In this document: one piece after another, positions 41,886 to 48,712 of the stretch
Layout: every line of letters begins with the position of its first letter
Position numbering within the stretch: position 1 is the first letter of the stretch
From: an uncultured Eudoraea sp.
Lineage (GTDB): Bacteria > Bacteroidota > Bacteroidia > Flavobacteriales > Flavobacteriaceae
Assembly: GCF_947260015.1 (NCBI RefSeq)
Contig: NZ_CAMYOM010000031.1
Span: 9,916 to 60,212 of the forward strand
Reading direction: 5' to 3'
DNA: 50,297 bases
Notes under the pieces: model-generated
The model's input: the letters and a program-made list of their open reading frames with translations, nothing else
What the model was told of the DNA's origin: nothing
Database searches by the model: none
Position numbers and translations under genes: made by a program

Positions 41886-43043
41886 TTAATCATTATAGAA
41901 TTCTTCCCCTAAATTAAAGGTTAGCGCGAATCGTAACGTATTTTCAAGAGGGTTCTTCACTTTTGAAGTAGAGAAAAGGTAAGAAAGATCTATCTGAACC
42001 GATTTGAATTTAAATCCGGCTCCAACCGTGAAGAATTGTCTTGATCCTTTAAATTCACTTTCGTGAAAATATCCTGTTCTAAACATAAAAGCATTTTGAT
42101 AGGCGTATTCAGCACTGAATGCCCAGGTTACTTCCTGAAGCTCTTCACTAATTCCATCAGGTGCGTCTCCGAATGACTTGAACACACCTTCTAACCAGCC
42201 AATCTCCTGATAAATATCATTATCTTCAGAATCTATTACCCCATCCCCATTAAAATCCTGAGGAGTTGGCACCAGGAGTTTGTTGAATTCCAAATTTAAA
42301 CCCAATACATTATCCTGATCAAATATAAAATCAAAACCTCCGCCTATACCCAGGTTTGAAGGTAAAAAATTGGTTTGGCCACCTTCATCATATTGTATTT
42401 TACCTCCAAGATTTGAGATATTAAAGCCAGCTTTCCATCTTCCATCAAAACTATTATAGGCTATTTCTCTGGAGCGAAAATAACCGGCAATATCTACTGC
42501 AAATGAACTAGCGGCTTTGGAATCCACGCCTCCAATTTCCTGTAATTTAAGATTTGAATTGATATATCTAGCCGCAATAGCCATTGAGAATTTATCACTA
42601 AGCTTCAGTGCATAAGAACCATCTATTGCCAATTCATTGGGTTTGGCTATTGTGCCCGGGTCTCCGGCAAATTGTCTTAATTCAATTTCACCTAACGTAA
42701 AATAACGCAAACTGAATGCAAAAGCACTCCTGTCGTTTAGTTTATTATAAAAACTTCCGCTTAACAAGGATACATCTGTAATAATACTTTCCAAATAAGG
42801 GGTATAACCTAACCCTATCCCCATCTTTCTTTCCGCAAATGCAAACTTAGCAGGGTTCCACTGCTGCGAAAATGCATCAACCGAAGTGGAAACGCCCATA
42901 TCTCCTAAGCCACCAGATCTTGCGTCTGCGGCTATAGTTAAAAATGGAACTGCCGTGGTTATTACCCTATCCTGCTCCTGTGCAGAAATTTTGAACACAA
43001 AGGCAAATAAGGCCAGAATAACTATTTTTTTCATTTTTCTCAT
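41886..43043 (-). CDS. porV: PorV, type IX secretion outer-membrane protein
   Basis: PorV (LptO) is an outer-membrane beta-barrel that shuttles T9SS cargo from the translocon to the sortase PorU. The 385-residue protein has a signal peptide, then 'ITTAVPFLTIAADARSGGLGDMGVSTS', 'SQQWNPAKFAFAERKMGIGLGYTPYL' in outline and a C-terminal strand 'NTLRFALTFNLGEEF'. Residues about 265-280 contain 'DFNGDGVIDSED', which fits an EF-hand calcium loop inside a surface loop of the barrel. The start at 43043 and the ATG at 43034 ('MKKIVI') are both possible. In F. johnsoniae porU lies beside porV; here it is absent. Confidence 0.92.
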   Translation of the reverse strand: MRKMKKIVILALFAFVFKISAQEQDRVITTAVPFLTIAADARSGGLGDMGVSTSVDAFSQQWNPAKFAFAERKMGIGLGYTPYLESIITDVSLLSGSFYNKLNDRSAFAFSLRYFTLGEIELRQFAGDPGTIAKPNELAIDGSYALKLSDKFSMAIAARYINSNLKLQEIGGVDSKAASSFAVDIAGYFRSREIAYNSFDGRWKAGFNISNLGGKIQYDEGGQTNFLPSNLGIGGGFDFIFDQDNVLGLNLEFNKLLVPTPQDFNGDGVIDSEDNDIYQEIGWLEGVFKSFGDAPDGISEELQEVTWAFSAEYAYQNAFMFRTGYFHESEFKGSRQFFTVGAGFKFKSVQIDLSYLFSTSKVKNPLENTLRFALTFNLGEEFYND

Positions 43044-43495
43044 TTAGGTAGTATTAGTGCAAAAATGTGAATAATTATGTAATATCTATCATATTATTCG
43101 TTGAATACTTGATTAGTAACGAGCATTTGAAAAATATCTTGTATAAAGAGGTATATAAATTTTGAATTTTAGGTAATAATTCGATGAAAATAGTCAAAAT
43201 ACTTAAATAGTTTAAAATACATTTAGTCAGGAAAGTTAAAGTGCTAAGCTTCTATAATCCCTGTTAATGCAAAAGAATTGTTTCTATCCATACTATATTA
43301 TGTATTGTGCCGTTATCAAAATGGAGAAGCTCCTAATAAATCTTGCCTGTGTAAATGGGCAAAAATATTTTCGGAACTATAAAATATTATGTAATTATCA
43401 TCGTTTTATAAGCCGAAAGCGACACAATTTTATTTAAATATTCTATCAAAATGCGAAAAATGCAGTTTGATATTGAACTTAAGTCCTAAATACAG
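43044..43495. other. Divergent intergenic region porV / gldJ, no gene
   Basis: These 452 AT-rich bases hold the divergent promoters of porV and gldJ. I find no frame resembling a known protein; the longest ATG-started frame I checked on the plus strand (43321-43437, 38 codons) has no coding character. Near-matches to the -7 element occur (for example TAAATTTTG around 43156-43164) but none is convincing. This is where porU stands in F. johnsoniae; nothing resembling a remnant of its C25 peptidase domain is visible. Confidence 0.6.
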
Positions 43496-45169
43496 ATGAA
43501 AAAACAGTTGATCAAAGTTGTACTATCTTGTGCAGTGATAATGGGAAGTTTTACATTTAATAGTTGTAAAAAATCTTCCTCATCATCATCAAAAAATGTT
43601 TCAAGAGCAACAGGCTGGAAAATAAACTCCAAAGATGGTGGTTTTCAGTACAATACCGACTTTAAAGAACAAGAAACGGGTCCGGGACTTGTTTTTATTG
43701 AAGGAGGTACATTTACTAAAGGAAAGGTCCAGGATGACGTAATGCATGATTGGAATAACACTCCTTCATCACAACATGTACAATCCTTTTATATGGATGA
43801 AACTGAAGTAACCAATTTAATGTATGAGGAGTACCTTGATTATCTTAAAGCGGTTTACCCGCCAGAAAACCCAAAATATGCCAATATCTATAAAGGCGCT
43901 CTCCCCGATACTTTGGTATGGAGAAACAGATTGGGTTTTAATGAAACCATGACCAATAATTACCTCCGCCACCCTGCATATGCAGAATATCCGGTAGTTG
44001 GTGTGAATTGGATACAAGCAGTTCAGTTTGCAGAATGGAGAACGGACAGGGTAAACGAAGCAATGCTGGAAAAAGAAGGTTATTTGGCTCAGAATGCAAA
44101 ATATGAGGCAATGACCGGTGAGGTGGAAGGAACTTTCAGTACTGAAGCCTATCTAAACCGTCCAGAATCTGTATATAACGGACAAATAGATTCATTACAA
44201 GGCAAAATGAAAAAAGATTCTGTTTCCAACTTTGCCACAAGAAGTACTGGTATTATTATGCCTGCATATAGGCTGCCAACGGAAACCGAATGGGAGTATT
44301 CAGCAGCTGCATTACAAGGTACAAGAGAATATAATAATTATAGAGGTAGAAAAAAATATCCATGGGAAGGCGATTATACAAGAAATGGCCAACGAGTGGG
44401 AAGAGGTGATCAGTTAGCAAACTTTAAGCAAGGAAAAGGTGACTACGGCGGAATTGCTGGTTGGTCCGATGATGGTGCTGATATTACCGCTGAGGTAAAA
44501 TCATACAAACCCAATGACCTTGGTCTGTACGATATGGCAGGTAATGTTGCAGAATGGGTTGCCGATGTTTATCGACCAATTGTGGATGACCAAATAAGTG
44601 ATTTCAACTACTATAGAGGTAATATTTACATGAAAACGGCGATAGGTGAAGACGGTAAGGTAAATATTCTGCGAGATAGTATAATTTTTGATACTTTACC
44701 TAATGGAAAACTTGTAGCTGTAAATCTACCCGGAGAAATTAAAATGGTAGCTGTTGATGAAGAGGAAACCTATTTAAGAACCAATTTCTCAGAAAGTGAT
44801 AACAGAGCCTACAGGGATGGTGATGCCGGATCATCCAGATTCTTTGACCGATTTGCGGGGGATGATGATGACGATCCAGCTCGAAAGATGTATGATTCTC
44901 CGGAACACAAAGTAGAGCGTGATTCTGCCGGACAAATAATTCGCGAGTATGACAAAAGTAACAATAGGTCGACACTTATAAATGATGAAGTCAGGGTTTA
45001 TAAGGGCGGTTCTTGGAGAGACCGGGCATACTGGTTAGATCCTGCACAGCGTAGATTTTTACCACAATACATGGCCACAGATTATATCGGATTCCGATGT
45101 GCCATGTCCAGAGTTGGATCTAAAGCAAAGACTAAAAATAAAACCGTTAGAGGCAAAAAAGCCAAATAG
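43496..45169 (+). CDS. gldJ: Gliding-motility lipoprotein GldJ
   Basis: GldJ is an outer-membrane lipoprotein required for gliding and for stable T9SS in Flavobacterium johnsoniae. The 557-residue protein has a signal peptide ending 'TFNSC' (Cys24) followed by a run of serines. It then has a formylglycine-generating-enzyme-like (SUMF1) domain from about 65 to 540: 'PGLVFIEGGTFTKG', 'YMDETEVTNLMYEEYLDYL', 'YPVVGVNWIQAVQFAEWRTDRVN' in outline, 'RLPTETEWEYSAAA', 'DMAGNVAEWVADVY' and 'GGSWRDRAYWLDPAQRRF'. The active-site cysteines of true FGE are not apparent, consistent with a structural role. A terminator follows the stop after 23 bases. Confidence 0.93.
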   Translation: MKKQLIKVVLSCAVIMGSFTFNSCKKSSSSSSKNVSRATGWKINSKDGGFQYNTDFKEQETGPGLVFIEGGTFTKGKVQDDVMHDWNNTPSSQHVQSFYMDETEVTNLMYEEYLDYLKAVYPPENPKYANIYKGALPDTLVWRNRLGFNETMTNNYLRHPAYAEYPVVGVNWIQAVQFAEWRTDRVNEAMLEKEGYLAQNAKYEAMTGEVEGTFSTEAYLNRPESVYNGQIDSLQGKMKKDSVSNFATRSTGIIMPAYRLPTETEWEYSAAALQGTREYNNYRGRKKYPWEGDYTRNGQRVGRGDQLANFKQGKGDYGGIAGWSDDGADITAEVKSYKPNDLGLYDMAGNVAEWVADVYRPIVDDQISDFNYYRGNIYMKTAIGEDGKVNILRDSIIFDTLPNGKLVAVNLPGEIKMVAVDEEETYLRTNFSESDNRAYRDGDAGSSRFFDRFAGDDDDDPARKMYDSPEHKVERDSAGQIIREYDKSNNRSTLINDEVRVYKGGSWRDRAYWLDPAQRRFLPQYMATDYIGFRCAMSRVGSKAKTKNKTVRGKKAK

Positions 45170-45192
45170 TTTTATATGCAGAATATGAATTG

Positions 45193-45216
45193 AGCCCTGA
45201 TGTTAGCATCGGGGCT
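45193..45216 (+). terminator. Terminator between gldJ and murF
   Basis: AGCCCTGATG pairs with CATCGGGGCT around a TTAG loop (ten pairs, one T-G wobble) and is followed by five T. It lies 23 bases after the gldJ stop and shows that gldJ and murF are separate units. Confidence 0.9.
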
Positions 45217-45222
45217 TTTTTA

Positions 45223-45230
45223 TATATTTG
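45223..45230 (+). promoter_or_regulatory. Candidate -7 element for murF
   Basis: TATATTTG is a full match to TAnnTTTG and ends four bases before the murF ATG at 45235. A TTAG at 45203-45206, 16 bases upstream, is a near-match to the -33 TTG/TTTG. If used, the murF transcript would be leaderless or nearly so. Confidence 0.4.
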
Positions 45231-45234
45231 TTTT

Positions 45235-46509
45235 ATGACAATTGAGAAATTGCACCACCTTTTTTTAAAGTATCCTCAGGTCTCCACAGATACCCGTAAC
45301 ATTCAACCTAATTGTATATTCTTTGCCCTGAAGGGTCAAAATTTCAATGGCAATAAATTTGCATCTGCAGCCATTAGGAATGGTGCGACATATGCTATTG
45401 TTGACGAAGCAAAGTATGTCAAGGGTGAAAACATTTTATTAGTAGATGATGTTTTGGAAACCCTTCAACAATTAGCTAGTTATCACAGGAATTATTGTAA
45501 AGCAAGGGTTATTGGGCTTACAGGGAGTAACGGAAAAACAACAACAAAAGAATTAATATTCGCTGTCTTATCGAAAAAATATAACACTATTGCCACGAAA
45601 GGTAACTTAAACAACCATATCGGGGTACCCCTTACGCTGCTTACCATTAAAGCGGATACAGAATTTGCCATTATTGAAATGGGTGCAAATCACTTAAAAG
45701 AGATCGAATTTTTGTGCAATATTGCGCAGCCTGATTGTGGATATATAACTAATTTCGGGAAAGCACATCTGGAAGGCTTTGGAGGTGTAGAAGGAGTTAT
45801 CAAAGGTAAAAGTGAACTCTATAATCACTTAATTGCTAATAAGAAATTTATTTTTCTTAATGCAGACGATGCTATTCAATTGAAAAAGTTAAGTAATTAC
45901 CCCAGTAAATTTGGATTCAGCTCTTCTGATCATAACTACTTCAGGATAAATTATTTAGGGGCACATCCTTTTGTAAAGCTGGAATCAGAAAATACTGAAA
46001 TTAACACTCAACTAATAGGTAGTTATAATTTTACCAACTGTTGTGCAGCATTGTTGATAGGGAAATATTTTAATGTTCCAATGGAGGATATTAAAAATGC
46101 AATTGAGGCCTACCTACCACAAAACAATCGTTCACAGATTATAGATAAGAAAGAATATCGCATTGTTCTTGACGCCTATAATGCAAATCCGAATAGCATG
46201 GAAGCAGCTTTGGAATATTTTAATACTCTTCCCGGGAAAGGTAAAGTTGTTTTTCTAGGGGATATGTTTGAATTAGGTAAAGACGCAAAGGTGGAACATC
46301 AAAAAATTGTTGATCTGGCTTCAGGAATGAATTTTGATAAAGTCTATCTCGTAGGGCAAAATTTCTGTAAAACGCATTCAAAATTCACAAAATATGCAAC
46401 TTTTGATGACTTAGCTAGCTTCCTTAAAAGTAATAAGTTAAAAAAAGGTAATCTCCTTATTAAGGGATCCCGGGGCATGGCCCTGGAAAGAATTCTGGAT
46501 TATCTTTAA
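45235..46509 (+). CDS. murF: UDP-N-acetylmuramoyl-tripeptide--D-alanyl-D-alanine ligase (MurF)
   Basis: MurF adds D-Ala-D-Ala to the UDP-MurNAc-tripeptide, the last cytoplasmic step of the peptidoglycan precursor. The ATG at 45235 is chosen because the longer frame from 45190 reads through the gldJ terminator. The 424-residue protein has an N-terminal substrate domain ('VSTDTRNIQPNCIFFALKG'), the P-loop 'GLTGSNGKTTTKEL' (95-108), 'GNLNNHIGVPLTLL', 'AIIEMGANHLKEI' and the C-terminal 'VLDAYNANPNSMEAALEYF' and 'VFLGDMFELG'. It is isolated from the dcw cluster. A possible 55-codon gene begins two bases after its stop. Confidence 0.95.
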   Translation: MTIEKLHHLFLKYPQVSTDTRNIQPNCIFFALKGQNFNGNKFASAAIRNGATYAIVDEAKYVKGENILLVDDVLETLQQLASYHRNYCKARVIGLTGSNGKTTTKELIFAVLSKKYNTIATKGNLNNHIGVPLTLLTIKADTEFAIIEMGANHLKEIEFLCNIAQPDCGYITNFGKAHLEGFGGVEGVIKGKSELYNHLIANKKFIFLNADDAIQLKKLSNYPSKFGFSSSDHNYFRINYLGAHPFVKLESENTEINTQLIGSYNFTNCCAALLIGKYFNVPMEDIKNAIEAYLPQNNRSQIIDKKEYRIVLDAYNANPNSMEAALEYFNTLPGKGKVVFLGDMFELGKDAKVEHQKIVDLASGMNFDKVYLVGQNFCKTHSKFTKYATFDDLASFLKSNKLKKGNLLIKGSRGMALERILDYL

Positions 46510-46511
46510 AC

Positions 46512-46679
46512 ATGAGGGTAAAAAATTTGTGTATTCCACCCTCAGATAATTTATTAACTATACATCAGTTCTTTCAATTACTATATGCAAAGAAAAAAGA
46601 TCAAAAATTGCTAAGCTGGCAATCAATTACCTCTCACTTCCTGAAACCAAAAAAACGTCTAAGAAAGTTTTTATACTAA
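46512..46679 (+). CDS. Possible small basic protein (55 residues) after murF
   Basis: An ATG two bases after the murF stop opens a 55-codon frame ending at TAA 46677-46679, one base before a terminator hairpin. The product would be basic, with a Lys/Arg-rich C-terminus ('KPKKRLRKFLY') and a leucine- and phenylalanine-rich middle ('HQFFQLLYAKKK') that could form an amphipathic helix. The tight spacing suggests co-translation with murF and the frame fills the space exactly to the hairpin. I recognise no family, and a chance frame of this size is possible. Confidence 0.4.
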   Translation: MRVKNLCIPPSDNLLTIHQFFQLLYAKKKDQKLLSWQSITSHFLKPKKRLRKFLY

Positions 46680-46680
46680 A

Positions 46681-46702
46681 AAAGGGCCATCTCTGGCCCT
46701 TT
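46681..46702 (-). terminator. Terminator shared by two convergent small genes
   Basis: AAAGGGCCA pairs perfectly with TGGCCCTTT around a TCTC loop. On the minus strand the hairpin runs into six T, making it a strong terminator for the 38-codon gene at 46841-46725. On the plus strand only three T follow, so it is weaker for the murF side. Confidence 0.85.
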
Positions 46703-46724
46703 AATTGAATTATACTTGACTAAA

Positions 46725-46841
46725 CTATTTGTTAACGTACTGTCTTGTTGCAGACCAGTAAGCACTTCTGGTGTTTTTTGCGTTGGAAAAGAAGGTAACC
46801 CTTGTTGACGCAACTGGTGTCTGATTTTTAAAAGTTCTCAT
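46725..46841 (-). CDS. Putative novel 38-residue strongly basic protein
   Basis: The ATG at 46839-46841 opens a 38-codon frame ending in TAG (46725-46727), 22 bases before a strong terminator on the same strand. The product opens 'MRTFKNQTPVAST' and ends 'SATRQYVNK'. It has seven Lys/Arg and no Asp or Glu, is rich in Thr/Ser/Asn, and has no hydrophobic stretch or signal peptide, so it should be cytoplasmic and nucleic-acid- or ribosome-binding at most. The A/T-rich leader before the ATG is typical of flavobacterial genes. I recognise no family. Alternatively the unit could be a small RNA. Confidence 0.5.
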   Translation of the reverse strand: MRTFKNQTPVASTRVTFFSNAKNTRSAYWSATRQYVNK

Positions 46842-47253
46842 AATTTTTTATTTTATTTTTATTACTATTAGCTATGTTGTAAATATTAATGTTATACTAT
46901 TCATAATTTATTGTCTATAAATAATTTACAGGACAAATGTACTGTCCAATTCGCCCCCTCACTACAACTAGATGTTCTAATATATATGGTATATTAACCG
47001 TTTTTTAGCCTTATTATGATATAGGAGTTAATATTACACATATATGGGATAATTCTGTAACTATGGACTGCAATTGGTACTCATCAGATTTTGAAAGAAT
47101 TTATTGAGCACGGATTCCCGTGCACCTATGTCAGAATTCGTGAAGAAAGTCAGGTCTTTTCTGGTGAAGAACAACCAGTCATATATAAAATGTCAACTAT
47201 GTTGTAAACTAAATATTTTAACTCCTTTAAATATAAATGTTACGATATCTATT
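46842..47253. other. Long AT-rich intergenic stretch
   Basis: These 412 bases contain the presumed promoter of the 38-codon gene and no convincing gene. A small hairpin (GCACGG-ATTC-CCGTGC, about 47107-47122) and a frame without ATG (about 47059-47214) that reads like a fragment of protein ('ILKEFIEHGFPCTYVRIREE') are visible. A 'CTATGTTGTAAA' string occurs near both ends (about 46872 and 47206). The stretch may be the eroded remains of an earlier gene. Confidence 0.4.
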
Positions 47254-47318
47254 TGTGGAGTGTATTGGATTAGCTAAAAAAACTCGCTGATCCAAATTCA
47301 GGCCGCTGCTGCAAATAG
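47254..47318. repeat. 65-base direct repeat, copy 1 (begins with tRNA-Val 3' end)
   Basis: Bases 47254-47318 are identical to 47475-47539. The first 18 bases (TGTGGAGTGTATTGGATT) equal 47657-47674, which cover the 3' end of the tRNA-Val gene and two flanking bases. The remaining 47 bases have no counterpart in the tRNA. Inside, GGATTAGC and GCTGATCC can pair as an eight-base stem (one wobble). Confidence 0.9.
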
Positions 47319-47474
47319 GGCCGAGCGCCCGCAAAAGTTCCAGTGGACCTTTTGCAGAGAGGAGCCAGCTGGTGTGATGGCGAGGGAAGGCCTTACAAAC
47401 TTCGACTCGAAAGAATAGGCTTTCTTTCCGGTAATACAAAAACCTGAACCAAAAGGCGCGGATTTTCTGCTTGA
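47319..47474. other. GC-rich repeat-spacer with hairpins, not coding
   Basis: The segment between the two 65-base copies is clearly richer in G+C than the surroundings. It contains an imperfect hairpin at 47331-47355 (GCAAAAG to CTTTTGC with an inner TCC/GGA pairing) and a small GAAAG/CTTTC stem near 47410. Open frames cross it on the minus strand but are Cys/Ser/Arg-rich, overlap one another and look spurious. It ends with the second half of the tRNA terminator sequence followed by the repeat. It may be a dispersed tRNA-associated element. Confidence 0.5.
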
Positions 47475-47492
47475 TGTGGAGTGTATTGGATT
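47460..47492. repeat. 33-base duplicate of tRNA-Val 3' end plus flank
   Basis: These 33 bases are identical to 47642-47674, which span the distal arm of the tRNA-Val terminator, the short spacer and the last bases of the tRNA gene. This copy overlaps the start of the second 65-base repeat. Duplication of a tRNA 3' end with downstream flank is what integration at a tRNA gene leaves behind, but no integrase is present. Confidence 0.88.
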
Positions 47493-47539
47493 AGCTAAAA
47501 AAACTCGCTGATCCAAATTCAGGCCGCTGCTGCAAATAG
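47475..47539. repeat. 65-base direct repeat, copy 2
   Basis: This is identical to 47254-47318, offset by 221 bases. Its first 18 bases are the same tRNA-Val 3'-end string. It is followed by an AT-rich stretch with a small CCGGT/ACCGG stem and a GGAAC/GTTCC stem before the tRNA terminator. Confidence 0.9.
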
Positions 47540-47620
47540 AAAATCAAAACCGGTTTTTACCGGCATTGATATTTTATACATGCAAAACTCAGGAACAAGT
47601 TCCCTGTTTAGCAGGTATAA

Positions 47621-47648
47621 AAAATCCACGCGAACTTGCGTGGATTTT
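47621..47648 (-). terminator. Terminator of tRNA-Val
   Basis: AAAATCCACGC pairs perfectly with GCGTGGATTTT around a GAACTT loop (11 pairs). On the minus strand the hairpin starts ten bases after the tRNA 3' end and leads into T residues. Confidence 0.88.
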
Positions 47649-47658
47649 CTGCTTGATG

Positions 47659-47733
47659 TGGAGTGTATTGGATTCGAACCAACGACCCCCGCCCTGTCAA
47701 GGCGGTGCTCTAAACCAACTGAGCTAACACTCC
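47659..47733 (-). tRNA. tRNA-Val (anticodon GAC)
   Basis: The minus strand folds as a full 75-base cloverleaf. The acceptor stem is GGAGTGT with ACACTCC and discriminator A; the D arm contains 'TAGCTCAGTTGGTTTAGAGCA'-like sequence in shortened form (TAGCTCAGTTGG). The anticodon stem is CCGCC/GGCGG with loop TTGACAG, giving anticodon GAC for valine GTC/GTT codons; the T arm has GGTTCGAATCC. CCA is not encoded. The plus strand could be misread as CTGTCAA (GTC, Asp), but the TTCGAATCC arm fixes the orientation. A terminator follows. Its 3' end is duplicated twice nearby. Confidence 0.95.
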
Positions 47734-47943
47734 AAGTTTAATTTTAACGAGCCGTTTCTTAAACCACCTGCTAAAAGAGGCTGCAATATCGTAAAATTAT
47801 CGGGATCATCCATAAATTATAATGCTGGAACACTAAGAAGAAACATTTAAACGCCATTTTAGTTTCAGGTTTATAAGTGTAACTAATTAATGTTTAAATA
47901 TGAATAAAGTGTGCTATTTTTATTCATATTAAATTTTTTCAAA

Positions 47944-48708
47944 ATGAAGATCATTTCTTGGAATGTAAATGGTATCCGGGCCATCGTTAAAAAAGAATTT
48001 TTTGAAACTGTCAATGTTTTGGATCCTGATATCCTTTGTATTCAGGAAACTAAGGCACAGGATATTGAAGTAGAGAAAGCCTTATTGCCCTTAAAAGGGC
48101 ATCATCTTTATTGTAATTCCGCAGATAAAAAAGGATATTCGGGGACAGCCATCTTAAGTAAATCTACACCTAGTGCTGTCAGTTTGGATATGGCTATGTC
48201 AGAACATGATTCGGAAGGAAGAATAATATGCGTTGAGTATGCCGCTTTTTATTTAATTAATGTTTATGTGCCCAATTCGGGCCAGCAACTAGCCCGATTG
48301 CCGTATCGAAGCCAGTGGGATGAAGACTTTCTTAAATATTTAAAAGAAAAAGAGAAAATAAAACCAGTAATTGTATGTGGTGATTTCAACGTTGCTCATC
48401 GTGCTATCGACCTTAAAAATGACAAATCAAACTACAACAAAACGGCGGGATATACGCAAATAGAAATCGATGGGATGGACAATATCATTAATTCAGGTTT
48501 TGTAGATTCATTCAGACATCTAAACCCGGATAAAATAGCCTACACTTACTGGAGCTATCGTTTTAAAGCCCGTGAGCGAAATACGGGATGGCGAATAGAT
48601 TATTTTCTTATAAGTGACTCCATAATGCCCAAAGTAAAATCTTCAAAGATTCTACCCGAATTCTTTGGTTCTGACCACTGCCCTATTTTACTGGAAATAG
48701 ATTTATAA
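47944..48708 (+). CDS. xth: Exodeoxyribonuclease III (AP endonuclease)
   Basis: Exonuclease III acts in base-excision repair, cutting at abasic sites and removing 3' blocks. The start at ATG 47944 gives the standard 'MKIISWNVNGIRAI'; the extra upstream codons from 47911 are not family-like. The 254-residue protein has 'LDPDILCIQETKAQ' (catalytic Glu), 'NVYVPNSGQ', 'PVIVCGDFNVAHRAIDL' (Asp and Asn), 'YTYWSYRFKARERNTGWRIDYFLIS' in outline, and the final 'FFGSDHCPILLEI' (Asp-His). It is convergent with the antiporter gene after four bases. Confidence 0.95.
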   Translation: MKIISWNVNGIRAIVKKEFFETVNVLDPDILCIQETKAQDIEVEKALLPLKGHHLYCNSADKKGYSGTAILSKSTPSAVSLDMAMSEHDSEGRIICVEYAAFYLINVYVPNSGQQLARLPYRSQWDEDFLKYLKEKEKIKPVIVCGDFNVAHRAIDLKNDKSNYNKTAGYTQIEIDGMDNIINSGFVDSFRHLNPDKIAYTYWSYRFKARERNTGWRIDYFLISDSIMPKVKSSKILPEFFGSDHCPILLEIDL

Positions 48709-48712
48709 TCCC

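Noticed and set aside
43321-43437. A 38-codon frame in the porV-gldJ gap
   Set aside because: It has no terminator, no coding-like composition and lies in the expected promoter region of gldJ.
47227-47516. Two overlapping minus-strand open frames (70 and 72 codons) across the repeat patch
   Set aside because: They overlap each other in different frames, are built from the repeated tRNA-end sequence, and have Cys/Ser/Arg-rich compositions without domain features. They are better explained as repeat DNA.
47659-47733. Reading the tRNA as Asp (GTC) on the plus strand
   Set aside because: The T-arm GGTTCGAATCC and acceptor pairing fit only the minus strand, where the anticodon loop is TTGACAG (GAC, Val).
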